55,641 nucleotides of DNA from Candidatus Binataceae bacterium (lineage in GTDB: Bacteria > Desulfobacterota > Binatia > Binatales > Binataceae): assembly GCA_015478645.1 (NCBI GenBank), contig JADMIL010000014.1, forward strand, positions 1 through 55,641, written 5' to 3'. Positions 44,676 through 53,885 of this stretch are shown here, piece after piece (position 1 is the stretch's first letter; the number at the start of each line of letters is the position of its first letter). Made by a program: the position numbers and the translations under genes. Under the pieces are notes generated by a model. It was not told the origin of the DNA, searched no databases, and saw nothing but the letters and a program-made list of their open reading frames with translations.

Positions 44676-45819
44676 TGCGCGCGATTCTCTCCTGCACCGC
44701 GGCCACGCCCGCGCCGATCGTAAAGCGATGGCCGAGCCGCTGCAGCCCGATTTCGAGCGCGCTCACGGCGGCCAGCATATCGAACGCTCCAAGATAGCCC
44801 ATGTGGCCGATGCGGACGAGCCGGCCCTTCATCTGATCCTGCCCACCCTGCACGCCGACGCCCAGCTCGTCGCGCATCAGGCGGACCAGTTTCGAGCCGT
44901 CGAGGCCGTCGGGCGTGAGCAATCCGGTGACGCCGGGGGCGGGCGCGTCGGGCGCGATGAGCGTGAGGCCTAATGGAGCGGCGGCGGCGCGCGTCGCCTC
45001 GGCCATCAGTTGATGGCGCGCGTAAACCTGCGGCAGCCCCTCGGCATGAATCAGTTCGAGAGTTTTGTTGAGGCCGAAGATCAACGATACGGCGGGCGTC
45101 CAGGCCGTCGTATGCTCGTCGCGCTGGGACTTGAGCTCGCGCGTGAGATCGAAATAGTAGCGTGGCGCGCGGCTCTGGCTGGCTCGGGCGAGCGCGCGAT
45201 CCGACAGCGCGATCATCGCGAGCCCGGGCGGCAGCATCAGCGCCTTCTGGCTGCCCGTCAGGTAGGCGTCAACACCCCATTCGTCCATCTTTTGCTCGAA
45301 CACGCCGACCGAGGTGATGCCGTCAACCACCAGCATCACGTCACGTCCGCGGGTGATCGCGCCGATTTCGCCCACCGGATGGATCGCGCAGGTCGAAGTC
45401 TCGCTGGCCTGCACGAAGACCGCGCGGGCCTCGGGATGGGCGGTGAGCGCCTCCGCGACCTGTGCCGGGCGCACCGGACGGCCCCATTCGGAGATGACGG
45501 CGTGGCCGATCATGCCGTTGGCCTTGAGCAGCTTGCCCCAGCGTTCGCCGAATTTGCCGCCGTTGACATAGATCGCGTGGTCGCCGGGGGCGAGCAGATT
45601 GGTGACTGCGGCCTCCATCGCGCCGGTCCCGCTCGAGGAGAGCAGCAGCACCTCCTGGCGGGTGCCGAACAGCGGCTGCATCCGCGCGCGCGCGCTGTCG
45701 AGCACGGCGCCGAATTCGGGCGTGCGATGATGGATGAGCGGGCGAGCCATCTCAAGCAGAACTTCGGGCGGTACCGAGACCGGACCGGGAGTAAAAAGAT
45801 ATTTCTTCAGCGGTGGCAC
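44668..45819 (-). CDS. Class V aminotransferase (serine-pyruvate/phosphoserine type)
   Basis: A 383-residue PLP enzyme of the alanine-glyoxylate/serine-pyruvate aminotransferase group. FTPGPVSVPPEVLLEMARP and HHRTPEF at the start, SSSGTGAMEAAV for phosphate binding, VVDGITSVG with the pyridine-binding Asp, and TGSQKALMLPPGLA with the Schiff-base Lys. Overlap with serA implies that it supplies the second step of serine synthesis (phosphohydroxypyruvate amination), as reported for this family in organisms without canonical SerC. It could alternatively transaminate glyoxylate. Confidence 0.9.
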   Translation of the reverse strand: MPPLKKYLFTPGPVSVPPEVLLEMARPLIHHRTPEFGAVLDSARARMQPLFGTRQEVLLLSSSGTGAMEAAVTNLLAPGDHAIYVNGGKFGERWGKLLKANGMIGHAVISEWGRPVRPAQVAEALTAHPEARAVFVQASETSTCAIHPVGEIGAITRGRDVMLVVDGITSVGVFEQKMDEWGVDAYLTGSQKALMLPPGLAMIALSDRALARASQSRAPRYYFDLTRELKSQRDEHTTAWTPAVSLIFGLNKTLELIHAEGLPQVYARHQLMAEATRAAAAPLGLTLIAPDAPAPGVTGLLTPDGLDGSKLVRLMRDELGVGVQGGQDQMKGRLVRIGHMGYLGAFDMLAAVSALEIGLQRLGHRFTIGAGVAAVQERIARSG

Positions 45820-46200
45820 GATTAGGCGGACGATGCAGAGCCCGTCCGCAGGGCTGCGGCGACGGAAGTTTCAGCCGTCAGGCACCCGCATAGTCAAAAA
45901 AAAGCCTGGTGTCCGCCTGAGCGGAACGCCAGACCCGAATGCAGTATCAAGCGCCTGCTGGCCCCGTCCCTGATGAATTGGATAACGGAGCCGCATCGCA
46001 GAGTCAAGTTATCCCCCTCACCGGGTGCGGTCTCAAGGACGGCACCCGCACGCGAATCCGATGACGCGAATCGGGCCGGCGCCGGTCCGGCGACGGGGCC
46101 TGTGCGGGAATCGGGCCTCGGGTGTGGCGGAGCGGGAAACGGCGGCGCATGTGCGCGTTGAAACAAGGCGCACGCGCATGCTTAAAGTTGAGCTACCGCC
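45820..46200. other. Intergenic region: leader of serine genes and upstream region of GalT-like gene
   Basis: About 380 bases between divergent genes. On the leftward strand a weak TTGACT-17-TATCCA pair (46007 to 45979) precedes an intrinsic terminator at 45896-45933 and a second strong hairpin at 45842-45865, all upstream of the aminotransferase ATG at 45819. On the rightward side I see only CGCACGCG-type repeats and no clear promoter for the GalT-like gene. Confidence 0.55.
45896..45933 (-). terminator. Intrinsic terminator (possible attenuator) in leader of aminotransferase-serA operon
   Basis: Read leftward, CTGGCGTTCCGC, loop TCAG, GCGGACACCAG forms a stable stem with one mismatch, followed by C and eight T (45903-45896). 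It stops transcription heading toward the aminotransferase gene. Nothing is coded upstream on this strand, so it either attenuates the operon's own leader or insulates it from antisense transcripts. Confidence 0.75.
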
Positions 46201-47232
46201 ATGGCTATTGAATACGAAGTGCGCGACGGCGCGCTGGTGTGGATCAAGAATCCGATTACCGGCGTGATCTCTTACGTGGTTGACGTGCGCGGCAAGAGCT
46301 TCGCGTTCACGCTCGGCGGACGCGAGGAGCTTGCCCCCGATCCGCCGCCGCCCGACGAGCCGACGCTGCGCAAGGCGATGGTGGCGTGTCCGTTCTGTCC
46401 TGGTAACGAGGCGCAGGCTCCGGCCGAGCTGATGCGCGTGACGCCGGCGGAATTTCCGGGCTGGACCGGGGCGGGGAAGATCGAGGGGGTAAGCTGGACG
46501 ATCCGGGTGTTCAACAATCTGTTTCCGCGGATCCCCGAAGTGCTGACCGGCGGGCGCAACGAATCCTACGTGGTGGTCGAGGACCCGCGCCACTTCCTGG
46601 ACCATCCGCGTTCGGTCAACGATCTGACGTTTACCGGTGCGCTCGGCGAGGAGCATTTCTTCGAGCTGATCAAGATGGACGTGCGCCTGATGCGCCACAT
46701 CTTCACGAATTCCGCCGTGCATTCGGTGGTGATCCGCAAGAATCAGGGGCGCGAATCGGGCGCCTCACAGCCCCATCCGCATCAGCAGTTGATCGGCGCG
46801 CCGTCACCGCTGCCGGTGATCGAGGCCGAGGCGCGCGCGCAAGCCGCGCATCCGGAAATGTGGCACGAGCTGATCGAACTGGTTGATCGGCTAGGCCTGC
46901 TGATCGAGCGCGATGACGGCGTGGTGAGCTATTCGAGCCCGATCGGCGCGTTTCCGCGCAGCTACGAAATCGTGATGCCGGAGTACCGCGGCCTGCTGAC
47001 CGATCTGCCGCCCGAAGAGTTGCGCCGGTTCGCCCGCACGCTCTATCGCATGCTCAAGATCCTCGGACCGCTGCCGCTCGATTACGAAATCCATCAGGGG
47101 GCGGGATTGCCGCTGCACGCGCATATCAACGGCCGGCTCTATCCCTACTCGAACGTGGCGGGCACGCTGAATCTGCCGAGCGTGCTGCCGAGTAACGTCG
47201 CGGCCTTGCGCAAGGCGCTCGCGCGCAACTGA
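46201..47232 (+). CDS. Galactose-1-phosphate uridylyltransferase-like (GalT/HIT family)
   Basis: A 343-residue nucleotidyltransferase of the GalT branch of the HIT superfamily. A zinc-type CPFC motif is at about residues 62-65, NLFPRIPEV and EDPRHFLDH follow, the active-site motif is QPHPHQQLIG (His-Pro-His, with His as nucleotidyl carrier), and the second half has EIHQGAGLPLHAHINGRLYP. GalT swaps UMP between UDP-glucose and a hexose 1-phosphate; this version could use another hexose or act as an ADP/UDP-sugar phosphorylase. It may feed sugar nucleotides to the polysaccharide locus. Confidence 0.82.
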   Translation: MAIEYEVRDGALVWIKNPITGVISYVVDVRGKSFAFTLGGREELAPDPPPPDEPTLRKAMVACPFCPGNEAQAPAELMRVTPAEFPGWTGAGKIEGVSWTIRVFNNLFPRIPEVLTGGRNESYVVVEDPRHFLDHPRSVNDLTFTGALGEEHFFELIKMDVRLMRHIFTNSAVHSVVIRKNQGRESGASQPHPHQQLIGAPSPLPVIEAEARAQAAHPEMWHELIELVDRLGLLIERDDGVVSYSSPIGAFPRSYEIVMPEYRGLLTDLPPEELRRFARTLYRMLKILGPLPLDYEIHQGAGLPLHAHINGRLYPYSNVAGTLNLPSVLPSNVAALRKALARN

Positions 47233-47369
47233 TCGCGAGCGCGCGCCGCGTTGGCGATGCGCGGACACGCATCGTGACGCATGGATGAGAAATTCACGGC
47301 CCGCCGGCGGCATCGATAAAGGTGCCGCGGACGGGCCGTCGTGATCGAGCGGGCACCGAGGTGCGCGCG

Positions 47370-48140
47370 TTATTCCGCCTTCCAGACCGGCTTGCGCTTT
47401 TCCAGAAACGCGCGGATGCCTTCCTTGGCGTCCTTGCTGGAACGGACCTGGCGGCCCAATTCGACGATGTCGTCGTGCCACGCGTCGTTGGAACTGTCGA
47501 CCGAACGGCGCAGGCTCATCTTCATGGTGCGCAGCGACAGCGGCGCGTTGGCCGCGACCTTCTCGGCCCAGGCGACCGCCGCCTCGTCGAGCTTGGCCGC
47601 CGGCACGACCTCATGCACCATGCCCATCTGGATCGCGCGCGCCGCATCGACCGGCTCGGCGGTAAAGATAATCTGCGCGGTGTTGGCGGTGCCGATAATT
47701 TCGATCAGTTTGCGGATGAAGTTGTAGGGGACGATCAGGCCGACGCGCGCGACCGTCATGCCCATGCGCAGATCGTCGGCGGCGACGCGCAGGTCGCAAT
47801 GCAATCCCAGTTCGCATCCACCGGCCAGCGCCGCACCCTGCATCGCCGCGATCACCGGCACCGGCAGATGTTCGAGGCGCTTGAAGATGCGCTCGAGGCT
47901 GACCGGATTGTGGCCGCCTTCGAGCCGCTCCGCTTCGGCCAGATCGATGCCCGAGCAGAAGGCGCGCCCGTTGCCGCGCAGGATGATCGCACGGATCGAT
48001 TTGTCCTGCTCGACCGACGCGATCGCATTGTCGAGCGCGACGAGCATCGGTTCGTTGAGCGAATTGCGTTTCTCGGGGCGATTGAGGGTAAACGTCACGT
48101 AGCTCGGATGACGTTCGACTTTGAAAAGTTCGTCGGCCAT
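47370..48140 (-). CDS. Enoyl-CoA hydratase/isomerase family protein
   Basis: A 256-residue crotonase. LNRPEKRNSLNEPMLVAL, GRAFCSGIDL (oxyanion hole) and LAGGCELGLHCDLRVAA are conserved. The first catalytic Glu of hydratases is kept (GGCEL), but the second, normally in the QPE segment, is replaced (MGMTVARVGL). AAGGAGT lies eight bases before the ATG at 48140. It is a tandem paralogue of the next gene (about 160 bases apart), with the same LEKRKPVWK C-terminus. Substrate unknown. Confidence 0.88.
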   Translation of the reverse strand: MADELFKVERHPSYVTFTLNRPEKRNSLNEPMLVALDNAIASVEQDKSIRAIILRGNGRAFCSGIDLAEAERLEGGHNPVSLERIFKRLEHLPVPVIAAMQGAALAGGCELGLHCDLRVAADDLRMGMTVARVGLIVPYNFIRKLIEIIGTANTAQIIFTAEPVDAARAIQMGMVHEVVPAAKLDEAAVAWAEKVAANAPLSLRTMKMSLRRSVDSSNDAWHDDIVELGRQVRSSKDAKEGIRAFLEKRKPVWKAE

Positions 48141-48298
48141 TGCGGTCACTCCTTGATCTCCAGCGGAAATATAATTTGGCCCCGAGCATCGCACGCCCGC
48201 CGCCGCCCCATCAAGCCGTCGCGGCTTGCCGATGGACGCGGTGCGGAATTCGTTCGCGGCGTGCGTGATGACGGCCGTGCGGCGCGCGTCGTGCCGAT

Positions 48299-49066
48299 CT
48301 ATTCGCCCTTCCAGACCGGCTTGCGCTTTTCCAAAAAGGCGCGCACGCCCTCTTTGGCGTCGTTGCTGCCGCGGACCTTGTTGCCCAGCTCGTCGATGTC
48401 GCCGTGCTCGAGATCGAACGCCTTGCTCATCACGCGCTGGATACTCTGCTTCATCGCGCGGACCGAGAGCGGCGCGTTGCCGGCAATCTTTGCCGCCCAT
48501 GCGTCGGCCGCTGCGACCAGGCCGTCGTCGGGCACCACCTTATGCACGAGGCCGATTTCGCGAGCGCGCGCGGCGTCGAGCGGATCGGCGAGATACATGA
48601 TCTCGGCGGTGTTGGCCGGCCCGACGGTCTCGACGAAGCGGCGGAAAATCGCGAACGTCGGCAGGTAGCCGATGCGCGCGGGCGTCATGCCGAGGCGCGC
48701 GCCCGCACCCGCGATACGCAGGTCGCAAGTCAGCGCAAGCACCAGGCCGCCAGTGAGCGTATCGCCCTGCAGCGCCACAATCGTCGGCATCGGCAGCTTC
48801 TGGATACGGCTGAAGATCTTCTCCGGCGCTGGCGCGCCGCCGCCGCCAATGTTGCCGATCTCGCGCAGATCGATTCCGGAGCAAAAGGCACGCCCCTCGC
48901 CACGCAAGATCACGGCGCGCACCTCGGGCGACTTTTCAATTTCGCCGAGCGCGTGGTCGAGCGCCTCGAACATCACACCATTGAGCGCGTTGCGCTTCTC
49001 GGGCCGGTTCAGGATCAGAGTTACGTAATTCGGATGACGCTCGACTTTGAGTACGTCGTCGGCCAT
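48299..49066 (-). CDS. Crotonase-fold protein lacking both catalytic glutamates
   Basis: A 255-residue paralogue of the preceding gene. LNRPEKRNALNGVMFEAL, GRAFCSGIDLREIGNIGG and CDLRIAGAGARLGM are conserved, so CoA and oxyanion-hole binding should work. At the position of the first hydratase Glu it has GGLVLAL and at the second TPARIG, so neither acid is present. It is unlikely to be a hydratase; it may be an isomerase, hydrolase or a non-catalytic partner of the adjacent crotonase. Confidence 0.87.
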   Translation of the reverse strand: MADDVLKVERHPNYVTLILNRPEKRNALNGVMFEALDHALGEIEKSPEVRAVILRGEGRAFCSGIDLREIGNIGGGGAPAPEKIFSRIQKLPMPTIVALQGDTLTGGLVLALTCDLRIAGAGARLGMTPARIGYLPTFAIFRRFVETVGPANTAEIMYLADPLDAARAREIGLVHKVVPDDGLVAAADAWAAKIAGNAPLSVRAMKQSIQRVMSKAFDLEHGDIDELGNKVRGSNDAKEGVRAFLEKRKPVWKGE

Positions 49067-49168
49067 GGCGGGGCCACCTCGCGATCGGATTAAGAATTTT
49101 CCGACAATCGCACGCCGCCGCCACGCGCATCAAGCGTCGCGATCTCACCGCGGGGTAGCGGCCTGTTT

Positions 49169-49268
49169 GTCATTCTGAGCATGGCGAAGAATCCCGATTC
49201 TTTTGTGAAATCAATCCGGACCCATTCGCTGCGCTCAGCCGGGACCCGTTCGCTGCGCTCAGGGTGAC
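49169..49268. repeat. Diverged relative of the MITE-like repeat (R5)
   Basis: GTCATTCTGAGC (49169) and GCTGCGCTCAGGGTGAC (to 49268) are the inner arms of the 108-bp element. The outer GGAACC termini are missing. The right half contains a short tandem duplication: GGACCCATTCGCTGCGCTCA is repeated as GGACCCGTTCGCTGCGCTCA about 24 bases on. It lies between the crotonase genes and leuS. Confidence 0.75.
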
Positions 49269-49339
49269 AACTTTGGATGCGCTGCCAGGCGATCGAGGTG
49301 AGCGTTCGATTGTGGACCGATCGCAAACGTGCGGCGAGC

Positions 49340-51775
49340 CTACACTACGATGTTCACTAATTTGTCGGGGACATAGATTATCTTCGTGTACGATTTGCCG
49401 GTCATCAGTTTCATCACCGCGCCGCAATTGAGTGCGGCGGCGGTGTTGGCCGCCTCGCCCTGGCCGGCCGGAACCTGCAAGCGATCGCGGACCTTGCCGT
49501 TGACCTGCACGATCACCGTGACGGTTTCATCGCGCGTCAACTCGGGGTCGAACGTCGGCCATGACTCGAGATGGATCGAGCCGTCATGGCCGAGCGCGCG
49601 CCAGAACTCCTCGCCGAGATGCGGCGCCATCGGCGCGAGCATCAGCACGTACGACTCGATCGCGAACCGGCCGGTCTCGCCGGGCGTGAGTTTCGCCAGG
49701 TAGTTGAGCTGATCCATCATCGTGGCGAGCGCGGTGTTAAAGCGCATCCGCTCCATGTGGTCGGTAACGGTGCGGATCGTCTTGTGGGCGCGCCGCAGCG
49801 TTTCGGCGGCGGGATCTCCCGGCGGACATCCGGCCTCGATATAGCGGCGCACGACCGCCCATACGCGCTGCAGATAGCGCGCGGTGCCGAAGACCCCGTC
49901 CTCGTTCCAGTTGGTCGCCTCCTCGAACGGCCCCATGAAGAGTTCCCACAGGCGCAGCGCGTCGGCGCCGTACTTCTCGACCATCGCGTCGGGCGTGACG
50001 ACGTTGCCCTTGCTCTTGGACATCTTCTGGCCGTCGGCGGCCCAGATCATGCCCTGGTTGCGCAGCGCAGGGAACGGCTCCTTGAACTTGATCAGCCCCG
50101 CGTCGAACATCACCTTGGTCCACATCCGCGCGTACAAAAGATGCATCACGGCGTGCTCGGCGCCGCCGACGTAGAGGTCGACCGGCAGCCAGTAGTCGCC
50201 CGCGCGCGGGTCGAACGGCGCGGCCGCGTAATGCGGCGAGGCGAAGCGCAGGAAGTACCATGACGAACAGGCGAAGCCGTCGAGCGTGTCGGTCTCGCGC
50301 TCGGCCGGACCGCCGCACTTCGGACAGACCGTGTTGACGAACTCGGCGACGTTGGCGAGCGGCGATCGTCCGGTGCCCGACGGCTCGTAATCTTTCATGT
50401 CGGGCAGCAGGACCGGCAACTGATCCTCGGGCACTGGCACGATACCGTCGGTCGGGCAGTAGACGATCGGGATCGGACAGCCCCAGTAGCGCTGGCGCGA
50501 GATGAGCCAATCGCGCATCCGGTAGCTGACGGTCGGGCGGCCGATGCCGTGTGCTTCGGCGTACTTGCACACCGCGCTGATCGCGTCGCTGGTCTTGAGT
50601 CCATCAAGGAAGCCCGAATTGATCGCGACGCCGCGCTCGGTGAACGCGCGGTCGGCGGGCGCCGCGCTGCCGTCGGCGGGCGCGGTCACGATCGGAATTT
50701 CGAGACCGTATTTTTTGGCGAAGGCGAAGTCGCGCTCGTCCTCGCCCGGCGCCGCCATGATCGCGCCGGTGCCGTAGCCCATCAGGACGTAGTCGGCGAT
50801 CCAGATCGGAATATCCTTGCCGCTGAACAGGTTGCGCGCGTGGGCGCCGGTGAAGACGCCGGTCTTCTCCTTGACCGTCGAGAGCCGTTCGATTTCGCTC
50901 TGGCGGCGGGCCTGCGCGACGTATTCCTCGACCGCCGCGCGCTGCGCGCCGGTGGTGATCGCGGTGACCAGCGGATGCTCGGGGGCGAGCACCATGAACG
51001 ATACGCCGAAGACGGTGTCGGGCCGGGTGGTGAAAAAGCGCACCTCCTGACCGGCGTGGCCGCTGACCGGGAAGGCGAGTTCCGCGCCCTCTGAACGGCC
51101 GATCCAGTTGCGCTGCATCAGCTTAATCGGCTCGGGCCAGTCGATGCCGTCGAGGTCTTCGATCAGGCGATCGGCGTAGGCGGTAATCTTGAAGTACCAC
51201 TGATCGAGTTCTTTCCTGGTGACCACGGTATCCGGATGGCGCCAGCAGCATCCGTTGATCACCTGCTCGTTGGCCAGGATGGTGCGGCATTTTTCGCACC
51301 ACCATTGCGAGCCCGGCGCACGATAGGCGAGGCCGCGCCGATGCAGGAGCAGGAAGAACCATTGCGTCCAGCGGTAATAGTCGGGCGACGAGGAATTGAT
51401 CTCGCGCGTCCAGTCGTAGGCGCATCCCGACAACTTCAACTGACGCTTGAAGTTTGCCGCATAGCGCGGCACGGTCTCCTTGGGATGCAGTCCCTTGAGC
51501 AGGGCGTCGTTTTCCGCCGGCAGCCCGAACGCGTCCCAGCCCATCGGATGCAGCACGTTGAAGCCCGCCATCCGCTTGTAGCGGCCGACCACGTCGCACG
51601 GCACGTAGTTATGCAGATGGCCCACCGAGAGGCCGTTGCCGGACGGGTAGGGGAACATCTCGAGCACATAGAATTTGGGTCGGCCCGGATCCTCGCGCGT
51701 CAGGTAGAGGTCGGTGCGCTCCCATTGTTCGCGCCAGCGCGGCTCGATTGTATGCGGGTCGTAGCGTTCATCCAT
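49340..51775 (-). CDS. leuS: Leucyl-tRNA synthetase
   Basis: An 811-residue class Ia synthetase charging tRNA-Leu. It contains the N-terminal catalytic half (MFPYPSGNGLSVGHLHNYV), a CP1 editing domain with RFFTTRPDTVFGVSFMVLAP, the Leu-specific YWGCPIPIVYC segment, KMSKSKGNVVTPD, the anticodon-binding helical domain and a C-terminal RNA-binding tail. The HIGH motif reads SVGH, a variant of this enzyme group. The ATG at 51775 (MDERYDPHTIEPRWREQWE) fits the family start; a longer frame adds 40 unrelated residues. Confidence 0.97.
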   Translation of the reverse strand: MDERYDPHTIEPRWREQWERTDLYLTREDPGRPKFYVLEMFPYPSGNGLSVGHLHNYVPCDVVGRYKRMAGFNVLHPMGWDAFGLPAENDALLKGLHPKETVPRYAANFKRQLKLSGCAYDWTREINSSSPDYYRWTQWFFLLLHRRGLAYRAPGSQWWCEKCRTILANEQVINGCCWRHPDTVVTRKELDQWYFKITAYADRLIEDLDGIDWPEPIKLMQRNWIGRSEGAELAFPVSGHAGQEVRFFTTRPDTVFGVSFMVLAPEHPLVTAITTGAQRAAVEEYVAQARRQSEIERLSTVKEKTGVFTGAHARNLFSGKDIPIWIADYVLMGYGTGAIMAAPGEDERDFAFAKKYGLEIPIVTAPADGSAAPADRAFTERGVAINSGFLDGLKTSDAISAVCKYAEAHGIGRPTVSYRMRDWLISRQRYWGCPIPIVYCPTDGIVPVPEDQLPVLLPDMKDYEPSGTGRSPLANVAEFVNTVCPKCGGPAERETDTLDGFACSSWYFLRFASPHYAAAPFDPRAGDYWLPVDLYVGGAEHAVMHLLYARMWTKVMFDAGLIKFKEPFPALRNQGMIWAADGQKMSKSKGNVVTPDAMVEKYGADALRLWELFMGPFEEATNWNEDGVFGTARYLQRVWAVVRRYIEAGCPPGDPAAETLRRAHKTIRTVTDHMERMRFNTALATMMDQLNYLAKLTPGETGRFAIESYVLMLAPMAPHLGEEFWRALGHDGSIHLESWPTFDPELTRDETVTVIVQVNGKVRDRLQVPAGQGEAANTAAALNCGAVMKLMTGKSYTKIIYVPDKLVNIVV

Positions 51776-51913
51776 CGGGGTTATCGCGATGCTCCAGATC
51801 GGCGAGTTTAGCGTGCCGCTATGCACCGCTCCAAGCCCGTTCCGGCGCGCAATTGCGAATAAAGCAGATTCCGGCCACCAGGCAACCGGGCGCACGAATC
51901 CGTGCCCGCGGCG

Positions 51914-52717
51914 CTACTTGTCCGGTGCGAACGACAGATTTGCCCAGGATTGTTGAACCGTGATGAACGCGGCGGGAGAGACGCTCACTTTCCCGCGAAA
52001 CGGCCAATCGAGCGCGATGATCAAAACGATTACCAGCGCGAGCGAAATCGCGACCGACGCGGTCATCGCCAGGTGCATGCGGAAGTCGTGGAATCCGAAA
52101 AGATAGGTGTAGCCCGTGGTGAGCACGCCGCCAACGAAGATGATCCACCAGATCACCGATGGAATATGTCCCTGCGCCGCCGACAGTCGGCTGGCGCGCG
52201 CGCGGTAAAGCTCGTTCAATGTTCTGAGCAGCTCGGCCTGGATTACCATCTCGCCGAGGTTGACCGGCTGCATCGTCACGATCGCGCTGTGAATCTTGCG
52301 CAGCGGTTCCCATCCCTGGCTCGGCGTCCGTCCGCGGCGCTGGACCGGCCATTCGTCGGTGATCACCGTTTCGAGGTACTGGCGGGTGTCGTTGCGGATG
52401 CTCTCGCCCATGCTCGCCGGCAGTCCCTGGGTATCACGGTAGATGCTGCCGACGTAGTCCGCCTCATTGTCGACGACCAGCGCGGCCTCACTGAATGAAT
52501 CCCACGTGGCGATCGCAATGAATGCGAGCAGAACCGCGTAGGTGACGCTGATAATCGCAATCGTAAAGCCCGTCAGCTCGTTGTGCGTCCGGCGGACCTC
52601 CACGTGGACCAGGCGGTGAAAGACTATTAGTCCGCCGCAGGCGATGCCCGCGAAGAGTGCGACGAAGACCGTTCCCCATAGCCACGTCGGGCTGCCGTAT
52701 ATCCAGTTGAGAATCAC
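51914..52717 (-). CDS. DUF4239 (bestrophin-like) membrane protein
   Basis: A 267-residue membrane protein. Two helices lie at the N-terminus (about 10-32 and 50-70), a soluble helical middle follows, and two helices close the protein (about 188-205 and 212-235). NELTGFTIAIISVTYAVLLAF and the acidic VVDNEADYVGSIYRDTQGLP are typical of DUF4239 proteins, which are distantly related to bestrophin anion channels. Function unknown; a channel role is a guess. It lies 138 bases upstream of leuS on the same strand. Confidence 0.82.
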   Translation of the reverse strand: MILNWIYGSPTWLWGTVFVALFAGIACGGLIVFHRLVHVEVRRTHNELTGFTIAIISVTYAVLLAFIAIATWDSFSEAALVVDNEADYVGSIYRDTQGLPASMGESIRNDTRQYLETVITDEWPVQRRGRTPSQGWEPLRKIHSAIVTMQPVNLGEMVIQAELLRTLNELYRARASRLSAAQGHIPSVIWWIIFVGGVLTTGYTYLFGFHDFRMHLAMTASVAISLALVIVLIIALDWPFRGKVSVSPAAFITVQQSWANLSFAPDK

Positions 52718-52934
52718 ACTCGCTCCGTGATGATCGGGCTTCGCGTTGAATAGTACGTCGGTGCCGTTGGCGACGGCCCCGGCGATTTTTACGCATGCGG
52801 ATACTCCCGTCGAGTGGCGGGCAGATTGTGCGAGGGCGAATTATGCGGACGCCGGCGCAGGCGCCGGCAGACTGTGCGGTGCCGCGATTTTCGTTGCGCC
52901 GAGGTTTTCAATGAGCGCCGCGCGGCGTGCGGTT

Positions 52935-53813
52935 CTATCCGATCCCGAGCATGCTGCGGGTCTCGGATGGCGTCGCGACCTCGCGGCCCATCACCCGCGC
53001 CATCCCGGCGACGCGCTCGACCAACTCGGCGTTGCGCGGCGTGCCGAGCTCGGTATACGGATAGTCGCCGAGACCGATCGCGATATGGCCGCCGCGCTCG
53101 ATCGCCGCACCGACGATCGGAAAGAGATTGCCGCCCGCGCACATCACGGTCCACGGCATGCGGATCGACGCGGGGAAAAAATCGGCCATCGCTGCGAGCC
53201 CGCGCACTGTGCCGGGATTGCCGGCGAACAGGCCGCCCTCGGTCAGTACAATCTCGCTATAGACCGGTTCCTCGAACAGTCCCGCCTCGACAAACGCCGC
53301 GGTCGTGCGGATCGCGCTGACGTTCCACAGCACCGCCACCGGCCGCACCCCGGCCTCGCGAATCGTGCGGGCGAAGAATTGCAGCGTGCGCGTAGTGTTG
53401 AGGTAGACCGTCTCGTCGGAAATGAAGCGGCGGTTGCGCGCGTCGTAGGCGTCGACGTTGCTGGTGCCCATATCGATCGGCGCGAAGTCCGGACGCGTCG
53501 CCGGATCCCGGGCCAACTCGATGATATGGCTCATGCGCGCCTCGGGTGACGGCAGCGTCCACGCTCCCAGCGTCGGCATCACCAGCAGGTCGGTCTGGTC
53601 GCGAATCCGGCGCGCGGTCTCGCCGTAGATCTCGCTCAGCGCCGACGGCGCGCCCGAATGCGGATCGCGCGCGTGGTAATGGACGATCGACGCGCCGGCT
53701 CGCCAGCAACGGAGCGCCTCTTCGCAGATTTCAGCCGGGCTGAACGGCACGTTGGCGTTATGCTTGCGCGACGCGTACTCGTTGATCCGCACTTCGATAA
53801 TCAGCTTATTCAT
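52935..53813 (-). CDS. BKACE-family beta-keto acid cleavage enzyme (DUF849)
   Basis: A 292-residue TIM-barrel zinc enzyme. IIEVRINEYA at the start, SIVHYHARDPHSG with the metal-binding HxH, and ERGGHIAIGLGDYPYTELG near the end are the family signatures. BKACE enzymes cleave beta-keto acids with acetyl-CoA to give an acyl-CoA and acetoacetate; Kce in lysine fermentation is one member. HARDP in place of HVRDP and the missing lysine-type pocket leave the substrate open. ATG 53813 is chosen because GGAGT lies seven bases upstream; ATG 53828 is also in frame. Confidence 0.87.
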   Translation of the reverse strand: MNKLIIEVRINEYASRKHNANVPFSPAEICEEALRCWRAGASIVHYHARDPHSGAPSALSEIYGETARRIRDQTDLLVMPTLGAWTLPSPEARMSHIIELARDPATRPDFAPIDMGTSNVDAYDARNRRFISDETVYLNTTRTLQFFARTIREAGVRPVAVLWNVSAIRTTAAFVEAGLFEEPVYSEIVLTEGGLFAGNPGTVRGLAAMADFFPASIRMPWTVMCAGGNLFPIVGAAIERGGHIAIGLGDYPYTELGTPRNAELVERVAGMARVMGREVATPSETRSMLGIG

Positions 53814-53885
53814 GACGAATGACTCCATTGTGCACGACGCATGCGCCGGCGTGCAGGCGCGCGGGCCGCGCGCCGGGCGATCGGG

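Noticed and set aside
47322..48668. A 448-residue rightward frame over the crotonase genes
   Set aside because: It runs antisense to two clear crotonase genes and is Arg/Asp/His-rich, as expected of a mirror frame in GC-rich DNA.
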